Positions 11,871 through 21,640 of a stretch of DNA of 64,000 bases are shown here, one piece after another. Position 1 is the stretch's first letter. Each line of letters starts with the position of its first letter. Where the stretch lies: contig JAHREC010000014.1 of assembly GCA_020081605.1 (NCBI GenBank), positions 62,001-126,000 on the forward strand, read 5' to 3'. Source of the DNA: Albifimbria verrucaria (Eukaryota > Ascomycota > Sordariomycetes > Hypocreales > Stachybotryaceae). A program made the translations under genes and the position numbers. The notes under the pieces were generated by a model. The model was given only the letters and a program-made list of their open reading frames with translations, was not told where the DNA came from and ran no database searches.

Positions 11871-12338
11871 CTACTCGGAGCTTGCACACTTGTCGCAGCT
11901 AAAGGATATCTCCGTATCGTCATTCTCCATGTCCTGTTCCTTATCATCTTGATGGTAAGCCTTCGTAATCGTACCAGCATCGTTTGTAAGCCATATCTCC
12001 GGTGTTGGAGTGCCTAGTTCCCTTTCCTCCTCCGTTGTGGGCTCGAAAGCCTCGGGGAAGGACTGCAAATGGAAGTACTCCGCATCTTCTAGGTCTCCCT
12101 CCCATTTACGATAGCCTGCGGCTACAGTTCTCTCTTCAAGCTGCTGAGTCAAGTGTTTGTTTGCTTCGATAAGCTCATTGAGCTTTTGACGCTCTTGCCA
12201 GTACGCTATTTCGAAATCTCTTGAATAGCATCGATGCTTGCTAAACACTTCATGCAAAAGGTGTAGCGCTTCGTAGAGTTTCGTCTGGATATTTAGAAAG
12301 TTAAAACTATTGCCGATCATGCTATCGGTAGCATTCAT
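11871..12338 (-). CDS. Small hypothetical coiled-coil protein
   Basis: The family is not recognised. The reading frame extends up to 12398, but the first 20 codons are a translated GT microsatellite, so the Met at 12338 is the better start (MNATDSMIGNSFNFLN), giving about 155 residues. The middle is helical and coiled-coil-like (QERQKLNELIEANKHLTQQL). The tail is acidic (DDKEQDMENDDTE) and ends with CDKCASSE. There is no signal peptide or membrane span. The frame is unbroken, unusual in this neighbourhood. Flanks are AT-rich. Confidence 0.5.
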   Translation of the reverse strand: MNATDSMIGNSFNFLNIQTKLYEALHLLHEVFSKHRCYSRDFEIAYWQERQKLNELIEANKHLTQQLEERTVAAGYRKWEGDLEDAEYFHLQSFPEAFEPTTEEERELGTPTPEIWLTNDAGTITKAYHQDDKEQDMENDDTEISFSCDKCASSE

Positions 12339-12359
12339 TGCAGAGGGGTACTCCGTGCT

Positions 12360-13425
12360 TGGGTATAGGATTAGGTGTGTGTGTGTGTGTGCGTGCATAC
12401 GTGAATGTGTCTGCCGCTACTACTAAATTACGACAACTACTACTAATAATAATAATGGGGCGTAGGGGCGGGCCGTAATGCATCAGGTGAATTTTGGCCC
12501 CGGGGTGAAAAATAAGTGGGGTCTACTCTAATAGAACGACATGCAACAACTGAGTCCCACTGATGGTGGAACTACTACCCCAATGGTCTCGCGGATCAGG
12601 TCGTGATTCCAATGCACAGATCTCCTCATGACTCGTGCCATCCCTACCTTTCTTTTATCAAGATTTCTATAGTACAGGTTCCATTTAAAATCAGGTCCTG
12701 ATACGCGATCCAACACGAATCGTTGATTCTTGACGCGATCCAGCTTTTTTATCCAAGCCAGTTGCTCGGCTTCAAAGGTTCAAGCTAATTAAGAAATCGT
12801 ACTAATAGGACCATTCTGACAGTCCCCTGGGCTGGATCCGTTCCTGTTATGCTCGACTGCTGACATATCTCCTTGAATACGCGAGGTCTACATTGAGTCA
12901 CGGACGGGGTCTGATCCGATTAGACTCTAGCAAAGAGTAGTGATATTAATTGACTAAGAAATTAACCTTTAATAGAAATCGCGATATTTCCTGAAGTTGT
13001 AGAGAGCTACATAATCAAGAAGATAGCTATGTGGGTTTTAGAAGTCTCAAAGGTTCCGGCAATTGCTACGTGGCATCACTTTTTGCACACTCTGATTGGT
13101 TCAAAATATTCTTGGTAGTGCTGTCGAGACTTTTCGAATTCTGCTGATGTACCTCTTTCTAATTGGGTAGTTTCATAGGAAGGGATAAAGTAAGGGTCAC
13201 ATGTAGTGATGGGTGTAAGAAGGGATGAAAAAGGGAATACAGAAAAGGCCAAAGGGTATTTAAGTCTAGATCCCACGTAACGCGAGACGCGGCTTTTATT
13301 GATGAGTAAGTTCGCTAGCACTTTTTAGAGAAAAACTGTATCCCGGCTGAGATGATTGTGGCGTAGACCGCAGCTTGGAGGCTTGGGCCCTGAAGGTATA
13401 GCTGGAAGATTAGCGAGTGTATTGC
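12360..13425. other. Intergenic, microsatellites only
   Basis: A GT run lies at about 12375-12392 and ACT/AAT triplet repeats at about 12415-12455. Beyond these there are only short ORFs with no recognisable similarity. Confidence 0.5.
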
Positions 13426-13430
13426 TTTCT

Positions 13431-14230
13431 CTAGTGAAATTTCTTTTTTTTCTTTCGTTTTTTCAATGTCATTAAATCAAAGAAGAAGTATAAGGCAGTA
13501 GAGGCAGTCTTGTTGCGTTCTAGATCCGTAATGATTGTTGAGCTGGGGATGGTCTTTCCACAACTGGGGATTCCATTGAGCCACAGGAAAGATTGTGACT
13601 TTCTCTTCCACGTTGCATATGCACTGCTATCCAGAAACCATTGACCAGTACCTTGACGATGCAACTTACGGGCATCTTCTAACTTCGTCGATGGGTCTGG
13701 TGGAGCTAGCCAGCTTCTGATTTTGTTAACTCGATTATCCGCGTAGATAAATGCACCTGTGTTTCTGATACCAGTGGCAATTTGAGGAACCTCCTGAACA
13801 CCCTTGCCGACTATATAGCCATCAATGCTTAGATTGGAATATATCAAGTAAAGTATAGCTGTACAAAATCACTAACCAGCGTGACCAACCTCGCTTAGCC
13901 TTTTTCAGCCTCCACTTTGTTTGGTGGCATTCTCTTAAGCAAATATTTCGCATAGGCTGCGGCCACCATGGCCGCATACCCTTGCCAAACGTCGTTCTTG
14001 TGCGTATCAGAATAGTCGCAAGTGCCGTGAATCACAAGGCATGGGAAATGATTCATCAAGCTTGCTGCCTCCATCTCGAAGCATAGCATGTCTTTCTCTC
14101 GCACTAGTGTATCTCGCACGACTGCATCATTCATCAACTGGTTCCTGGATGCAATCAGACCATAGTGAATCATGGGATCATTCTCGAAATCAGGCTGATA
14201 GTTGCAGTATAACAAAAATAATGCTGAGAA
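13431..14230 (-). pseudogene. Nucleoside phosphorylase-NACHT NLR fragment
   Basis: This is part of a second NLR-like receptor, of the type with an N-terminal purine nucleoside phosphorylase (PNP_UDP) domain. The phosphorylase C-terminal half reads [39 protein letters not shown] and [20 protein letters not shown], which are hallmark motifs. After a short gap, perhaps an intron around 13850-13900, a second frame carries the linker RSWLAPPDPS and a NACHT start with GIPSCGKT, where fungal relatives usually have GIPGCGKT. Everything after the P-loop is missing, as is the N-terminal half of the phosphorylase. The 3' end runs into an A/T-rich homopolymer stretch. It is truncated on both sides. Confidence 0.75.
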
Positions 14231-14391
14231 GAGTCGGCAACGCATTGCTGCCTGGCTTGAGCGTCCGGGAAATTTTTTCTCGCAACAAGTACAGTATGTC
14301 ACTAAGTGCTTCTTACTCTTAAGATGCTGTGTGAGGGTGTGAGGGACACTAGGGTTTCGAAAGACTTATCACAAGGCTTGCACCACTTCAT
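14225..14391 (-). pseudogene. C2H2 zinc-finger gene fragment
   Basis: From the ATG at 14391 the product starts [18 protein letters not shown], and the next frame continues [13 protein letters not shown]. Together they give the C-x2-C-x12-H-x5-H spacing of a classic finger, followed by a second C-x2-C pair. The frame break coincides with a perfect 8-bp tandem duplication (GTGTGAGG twice on the plus strand, about 14325-14341). Downstream the sequence passes into the phosphorylase fragment, so two unrelated genes are fused here. Confidence 0.6.
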
Positions 14392-15119
14392 CGTGAATAC
14401 TAGTTTACTCCACAAGTAGCACTAGACAGTGATCATAGGGAAATATGATGCCCGAGGTACTTTTGGGACGGCTGTCAGCCCCGCATCGGCACGCGGCTAA
14501 AACCACGAAGTCCTACTCTCTAGGAGATAACATTGGTGCCTCTTTAAGTCTACGTACCTCGGTCACACGGTAGGCTATATCTTGGATGGTGCTTGCCGCT
14601 GCTTGCATAATTACATTACTTGCAGAACGCCTTTAATGAACATTTGCAACGAAGTATTTATACCAGCATCAACTCGTAACTTTCGATGGTGAGGAGGGTT
14701 TGGTATCCTGATCCAATCGAAGGTACAACTTTCACGTTGACCATATCAAATACCACGGCATGTAGTACTCTAGTTACTAACGTGTATCAGGCCAACAACT
14801 TTTCATTACAGTCACCAAGCAAACGAAACTCAATGGATAGTGTCAACGAAGCATCAACAACCGCTTCAAAGAAAAGTTCTATCTCGGTATATCGGCAACG
14901 GACTCCTAAAGACCGGATGATGCGGAGAAATCGAGGCAGATGACCATCGCTGTAAGGTGCGTTTCTCGGTGGCGCACCGTACGATAACGATATCGAGGGA
15001 GTAGATGGTACTATGAGTACCGTGCAATCGATTTTTTCTAATAAGCTCACATAGTCCTAACGGCTCGCTACACAAAAGTTACGGAAGCACTGCCGGCCGG
15101 TACCCACGTAATTAGCTGC

Positions 15120-15754
15120 TCAACCACGTTGCGTATTGTATGAACCAAGCAAGTAAAATGAGTGTACGCGGAGGCTGCTCTCGCTGAATGAACACTGAGG
15201 CCCTGTGAACGAGGCCCTGACCGCAATTTTTAACCACTCGACAATCTCAAAATTGGGTTTCAACAAATTTGCATTCCACAGAAACAGGGCAAACTGCGCT
15301 TCTTCAGGACAATAGCCGCTGTGCTTGACATACATCTTAAAAGATAAGATAAACTCGAGCTTTAGAAAATGTGAAATGATCCGTGGAAGGCTCTGATGCA
15401 TATTAGACCAACTTTTCGAAGGGAGAAAAAGGAGAGAACTGTAATCACCGAACAGTCAATTGGTAGTACAGAGCGTAGGTGCTGTAAACGGGACACAATA
15501 TAATTTTGTGGTGGAGGCGAAGTGAATACTTTGCAGAGCTGAAGCTGATAGACTCGATCCGCATCACTTATATCCTTTGGTCCAGGCTCAACGCCCAAAG
15601 TCTTGAATTCAAGGCCACACATTTCGGCGTAAGCATCCCAGTTCTCGGCCAATATTGTGTTGTAACCAGACCCAAGACTTAAGACCCTCTCATCCATTAG
15701 GCATTTTACTAACCAGACCTGCCTGGCAAGTATAACATCACTATCCGACTGCAA
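15120..15754 (-). pseudogene. Hypothetical protein remnant
   Basis: The family is not recognised. Two overlapping frames (15754-15362 and 15401-15120) look like one protein split by a shift near 15380. The first part reads QVWLVKCLMDERVLSLGSGY and GLEFKTLGVEPGPKDISDAD. The second part reads EAQFALFLWNANLLKPNFEI. Composition is protein-like and there are no stops within either part. The 5' end probably lies beyond 15754 or is missing. No domain can be named. Confidence 0.4.
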
Positions 15755-15759
15755 CGTAT

Positions 15760-16840
15760 ACCGCCAGACGTTATCAATGATGCTACACGGCCCTAGTTGT
15801 TGGACTTTCGTTGCGCTGAGTTTTGTGTATGGCCTACAGGAGTGGAACGCAACGATGAGTAGTGCCTCAGAAAATCTCGAAGCGCCAACAATATCGCACT
15901 GCTCCCATCAGATATTGATTGCAACTCCAGGCATACTAAACTCACCTTGAGTTCTTGTAGTAGATGGAATAGGGCTCTAAGTGCCCAAATACCATGGTTA
16001 GAGAAAACAGTGGATTTGGCGAAGAGGTGGAATGACCTGCCATGCAGGTGTCAGAAATGTAAGTACTATTCTTCATCTAGCTAAATGGAATGATGCTGAT
16101 AGAAGTAGTCGATGTCCCTTGTTGATTATTATAATGGCAAAGCAATTCAGCTCGGTGGGGCTTCCTATACCTTTCACAAAAGGGCATTGATGTGATAGAT
16201 CATGATCAGCCGAAAAAGTGACATTTTGGTAGGGGCTGAACAATAGCGGAGGAATAAGCAAATTTATCGTTTCAAAACGACTTTGTGATAGGACTCTCCG
16301 TGCATGACGTAACTCCCTGAGACAGCTCGTTGCATTCTCGAACTAGTTCTTGATTTCGGGCCGTCTGTGCCCTTGTTTAGCTCAGTTGACACCAGCATAA
16401 CTTTCCGGATGAGCCGGCGTCTGGGCCCACTTCTTCCAGGTCAGCAACCCTTGCTAAGCTGAACACAACTAGCGCTCGAGGTCCGATTTGTTCCAGCTGC
16501 GAGAGTCTAAAGGTGAGGACTAATCAAAATGTAACTACCACCGTCTCAGTTGATCATGCCATGCAGTGTGGTGGAATAGTAATGAACTTGTCTGAAGGGC
16601 ATGCATTGGATAGAAACCACGATAAGCAAATACAATGGCAGCTGAAGGTCGGATCCGCACAAGCTGATTGCCCACAATCTACTGACAGAACTGTAACCTG
16701 GTAGAGTATTGTGGTTCCTGTTGACACAGGACCTCTTCTTGACTCGTATTTGGCACAGTTCTCTTCTTGACTTGTTCATACGTTTCTATTCCGTACCATG
16801 CGACGTGTGCAATAGGCTTGTTCTTTCTGCTTCGCAATCA
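15760..16840. other. Intergenic, no gene seen
   Basis: Only short ORFs are present. The final part before 16844 is presumably the promoter of the Zn2Cys6 gene, but no clear TATA box was found. Confidence 0.4.
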
Positions 16841-16843
16841 ACA

Positions 16844-17578
16844 ATGCATCGACAAACTAAGTCTAGACACCGGCCCCGATTAAATTCCCGGACCGGCCAG
16901 GCGTGTGATAGATGCAAGGTGCCCAGTCCTGCGATAGTGACAAACTCAATACAATTGAGTTATCTAATCTTGATACTCGAAGGTTCGCAAGATACGTTGC
17001 GATGCGCAGCCTGAGGGTTGCTTACAGTGTGGGACCCTCAACCTCGAATGTTGCGTCACCGACCGTGTTACCGGCCGTACCGAACGGAGAGGCTACCTCC
17101 AGCAACTGGAGCGCGAAAAATCCAGCATGCTGTCCCACATCCGCAAACTTGAGAAACTGCTCGACGATAACGGAGTTGAGGTGAAGCGCTGGCAAGAGGA
17201 AGACCTGAAACAAAGCCTTGCTGAACGCTCATCATGCTCTGTTTCTCCCGTTGCAGACCGTGGGATACAACCACAGCCTAATGGGAAATTCTCCCAATGC
17301 CCATCCTCTGACAGTCCATCCTCAGGCGCATTAAGAGGGTCCCTCGAATACCTATCTTGCGAGAGGAAGAGCTCACAGCGGAAAGCGGTTCAGGCCCATT
17401 AGCCTTAGGTGTTGTTGGCGGTCTCCCATTGGATTTAGTCGGGACTACGAACCATTTGACTCATGCCTTTTCAATTGGCTTGGATATGGCACCCAGTTAC
17501 GGTGTCATTGAAAACTGCACCGAGGCTTTACCCCAAGATAACTACTTTGAACCTTGGTCATCAGGTGGAAGTTTCTAG
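16844..17578 (+). pseudogene. Zn2Cys6 transcription factor, N-terminal part
   Basis: Fungal binuclear zinc-cluster regulator. The ATG at 16844 opens a basic N terminus. Exon 1 ends at 16918 after ACDRCK. A 64-nt GT-AG intron (16919-16982, CTAAT branch site) then joins to VRKIRC. The resulting cluster has the spacing C-x2-C-x6-C-x6-C-x2-C-x6-C. A linker and coiled coil follow (LEREKSSMLSHIRKLEKLLD). A frame shift near 17340 leads to LREEELTAESGSGPLALG, and the protein stops at 17578. Full-length members usually exceed 500 residues, so the regulatory domain is missing. It ends about 80 bp from the NRPS remnant on the opposite strand and may once have regulated that cluster, but adjacency is the only evidence. 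Confidence 0.8.
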
Positions 17579-17655
17579 AATTGTGATAGGGGACGGTGGC
17601 TACACCGTTAGCTCAAGTATGTATTCCTTTAGCGTATCAACTTGGCCCAAAAAGT

Positions 17656-20600
17656 CTAGATGATGAGAATATACTGGTAAACCCGGACTCTCCTATTCCC
17701 AAAAGGGATTTTGCCACGTGCGACGGCTTCTATCATACAAGAAGGCCGCTTTCCCGGCCAAGTTCTCCTACACTGCCACTGCTGCATGAGGGGCGCACCA
17801 TAACCCTTCGGTATCCCTAACAATACATCTGGCCTAATTTGCTGGTAGCAAGGCGCGAAAGTTCGTCGCAGTGAACACGCACTCAGCAGGTCCCAGCAAT
17901 GTTTCAGTAACGAAGCAATGGCATTATGAACGTGGTTCCTCACTAGCTTTCGGGCAGCGATAGCGTCTGAGGGATGCAGCCGATCTCCAGCGACGTATAG
18001 GATATCTAACAAGCTAAGAGTATCTGGGGCGTTGGCGAGACATTGCTTAAGAAGCGCAGGTGTGAAGGTTGCCACGCGACGGTCGCTCACAAACGTAGTG
18101 TAGAGAGCTTCGCTATCTAAGGTAGTGAAATAGTCGATACAGACTAGGGTTGCACCGTTTAGGAGAGCGCTATATATCTCCCAGACTGAAGAATCGAATG
18201 CAACATTTGACAGGTGTGCAACATTTGCCGCATCTGGGAGTTCGCGGAAGCAAACTGAATTTTTCACAAGCCGGACAATACCACGATGTTCAATCATAAC
18301 ACCCTTGGGCTTTCCGGTTGAGCCTGATGTGAAGATGACGTAGGCAAGACTCGTTACTGACGGTTGATGAGAATGCCTTGGTGAGAAGCTTGAGCAATCT
18401 TGATATTCTACCTCGGCTAGAGGGAAGAATTTGATTTTAGGAGATTTATATCCGGTGTCTTCATATCAGCTCCTAGAAGGACCAGAGTGGGTCCAGGGAC
18501 GGCTGATGAAATCAGTTCCAGACGAGCTGCAGGCGTCTTGATGTCGAGTGGAAGATAGGCTAGGCCCGCCTTCAAAATGGCAAGGAAAGCAATGATTGTC
18601 TGATATGACCGTGAGGAAAACACGCCGACCACAGTCTCAGCAGCCATATCCTGATTTTGGAGCCAGATAGCAAGCTCGTCTGATCTTTTATGAAGTTGTG
18701 GAAAGCTTAGTTGAGAAGATAAATCTTTAACAGTAACTCTCTCAGGATGAGCGGCCACCTGCTCGATGAAAACATCTATAACGTTGGAGTCGCGTGAATA
18801 TTCCGATTTCTTGATGTCAAGTAAGCCCATGCCCCGCAGAGCCCCAGCCCTTCAATCAGTGGTAGGCCAGCGATGGGTGTCTCTGGCCGCGCCAGGCCAC
18901 GTCGCAACACTTCCTGGAAGACATCAACTAGAGCAGTAATGCTTTGATGTTCAAAAAGGTCACTGGAATACACCACGTTACCGCCAAGATAATATTCTCC
19001 TTGGTAAAGGTGGAACTCTAGATCTAACCGGGTTGTAGTCGCTGCTGGTATAGATCCAGTTGTGAGGCCTTCCAATTTGATTTGTCCAAGGCCCTGCTGT
19101 GAATGGAAAGCAAATACCAGCTGGGCAAGTGGGTTTCGAGAAGCATCCTCGAGCCGGATAGGAGTGCTGAGACGATACGCTCGAAAGGAATATCTTGATT
19201 CTCGAATGCAGCAGACACCGTAGAACGAAACTGCTGGACCAGTTCATCAAAGGTCTCATCATCATCAATAGTAATCCGCATGCACTGCGTATCAACAAAG
19301 AACCCGATCATGTCCTCTAGCTCCGGACGATCACGATTAGCAATAGGGGTGTCAATAGTGGCGTCTGCCGCGCCCGTTAGTCGATAGTGAGCAGCACGGA
19401 ATGTAACAAGGAGAGCCACCAATGGCGTTACTTGGCGTTACGGGCAGAAATCCTTGAGCTTCTGGTATAGGAGGCCATCTATAGCAAATTAGACAGCGCC
19501 TGCCTTGCCGGATAGTAAAGCGGGCCGTGGCTTATCGCAGAGAAGCTCTGCAGTAGATGAAGCGGCGAGCTGTTTGATCCAGTAGTCTAGCTGTTTCTGA
19601 TGCTCCTCAACCTGCTCCTCCATTTTTTGCCATACTGAGAAATCGCGATATTCAATTTGCAGAGGGGATACCTGGGCTAACGGGTTATAGCCTTGACTTA
19701 CGGCAGCATAGAAGATGGCTAATTCTTTTTGCAGGATATCAACAGACCAGCCATCAGATATAATATGATGCATGAGCAAAGAGAGAATATGATCTTGTTC
19801 GTCGTCACCCAGGCGATAAAGCGTTACCCTCCAGCCTGACTCAAACGCTAAGTTGAACGGAACTTCTTGCTCTTTACGGAGGACATCCAAACAACTATCG
19901 ACTTGATCGGATGGTATATGAACGACTCGAAGCTGTCTAGGTTGAAAGGCATGAACAACCTGTACGCCGACACCATCGTGCTCTTCGAACGTCGTTCGCA
20001 GCGTCTCGTGGCGTTCCTCAATTGCATGCAATGCGGCTGTGAGGGTCGTAATCTCGAGCGGTCCACGTATATGTACGGCAAAAGGCATCAAGTACCAGGT
20101 CGCTGCAGCATTGAGCTTATCTAGGAACCAAAGACGGCCTTGTGCAAATGACTGGTTGACCGGCCCGCTGTACACGGCTGGATCGAATGGCTTGTAGAGC
20201 ATCGAAGATTCCTGGATTACGGCCGCGAGGTTGGCAACAACCGGCTGATCAAAGATATCTTTGACAGATATACGAGTATCTAGGCGACGACTTATCCGAG
20301 CCGCGAGCTTCGTGGCCATTAGGAAATGCCCGCCCAGATCGAAAAAGTTGTCCGAGATGCCCACTTTAACTCCAAGTATATCAGTAAACTCCTCACAGAG
20401 TGCCACTTCCACTTGATTCCACGGCGCTGTATATGTGGAAACTGCACTGCTTCTTGGTGTGGCAAGGGCATCTTCAGTAAGTCGTTGGCTATCCGCTTTG
20501 CCGTTTGCATTAAGCGGCAAGTGGTCCAGCTTAATAATGAGTCGAGTCGGCACCATGTAAGATGGGAGTATCGCTCGGAGGCGTCGGTGTATCTCTCTTT

Positions 20601-21432
20601 CTGCATTCGTGCTAAATTGCTTTTTCTCTTCATTAAGCTCGCCATCCAAAACAGCGGCACTGTTACCATCCTTTCGTCGGACTGCAACAAAACCCACGAC
20701 TTCTGGGTCATTGTCTCTTTGCTTTACAATGATGACTGCAGCATCAGCGACGTTGTCCGGGTATAGAATTGCCTGCTCTATTTCTGCTGGCTCGATACGA
20801 TAGCCTCGGATCTTCACTTGGTGGTCTATACGTCCGAAGTGCTCAATTCGGTCATCGGCAGGCTGGTACCGAGCCCGATCGCCCGTTCGGTACGCTATAA
20901 CCGTCTGTCCGGCAAGATCAATCTGAACGAACCGGCCGTCGTCTAACTCAGGGTCAGTGTAGCCGCGAGCAAGATCATCTCCGGTTACAACAAGCTCGCC
21001 TAGAACTCCAATAGGTACAGGTTGAATTTGCGAATCCACAATATATGCCCCGGAGTTGCTAGTCGGTCTTCCGATAGGAACGCCATTACCGTAAGACTCA
21101 TCTGGGCCTATTGTATAGAGAGTACTAAACGTTGTGTTTTCTGTTGGCCCATAAGCATTATACAACCCTTGCTTGACTAGGCCTCGTGCCTGGACTGCAT
21201 CATTGGGCCGCATCACATCGTCTCCTACATAGAGATGATCCAGGCTGCTAATGATGGCCGGAGCTTCTTCAAGGAGCTGCCTGAGGAGAGATGCCGTAAA
21301 GAAAGCAGCCGTGGCGCCCTTACTGCTAATTTCTTGACTGAGAGTAGCCGCCACAACTCGATAAGAACATATTCGAAGTCCCAGTAAAGGATCGCTACGG
21401 TACCCGCACGTCCTTTCTGCTGCTCTCACCAT
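17656..21432 (-). pseudogene. Non-ribosomal peptide synthetase remnant (A'-T-C-A')
   Basis: Read 5' to 3': the C-terminal half of an adenylation domain (NAYGPTENTTFST, GELVVTGDDLARGY, YRTGDRARYQ, LPLNANGKAD), then a carrier domain, a condensation domain ([44 protein letters not shown]), and the N-terminal half of a second adenylation domain (FTSGSTGKPKGV). The carrier motif is GGHF instead of GGHS at 20323-20325, so the phosphopantetheine serine is lost. In-frame TAA codons lie at 19489 and 19438. One-base breaks lie near 19147, 18843 and 18436, all in homopolymers. The condensation motifs resemble fungal cyclic peptide and depsipeptide synthetases. Both ends are truncated and the product cannot be inferred. 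It is non-functional even if the frame shifts are errors. Confidence 0.9.
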
Positions 21433-21630
21433 GAAAGCGGCACCGCCAGGAGTCTATCTGACCTGGTCAATGCCGAACTATGATGATCCTCAGACAAGAA
21501 GCCCCGCGGGCAAGATTGTTGCCATTGCTCTGATGGTTATGACTACACTCGTTCTGGCCCTTCGAGTTTACTCAATAATGTCTGTCCCCAAAGGATTCGG
21601 TTTGGACGACTTCCTAATCTTTGCAGCATA
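21431..21630 (+). pseudogene. PTH11-like rhodopsin-domain protein, first exon only
   Basis: The ATG at 21431 gives an extracellular start, then one membrane helix (IVAIALMVMTTLVLALRVYS) and KGFGLDDFLIFAAY. This is the usual beginning of fungal seven-helix PTH11/rhodopsin-domain proteins, where GLDD follows the first helix. A GTGAGT donor follows the last codon, so this is exon 1 with its splice site. The remaining six helices are absent because phytochrome sequence on the opposite strand begins at about 21640. At the other side the ATG overlaps the truncated NRPS end. Confidence 0.65.
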
Positions 21631-21640
21631 TGTGAGTTCT

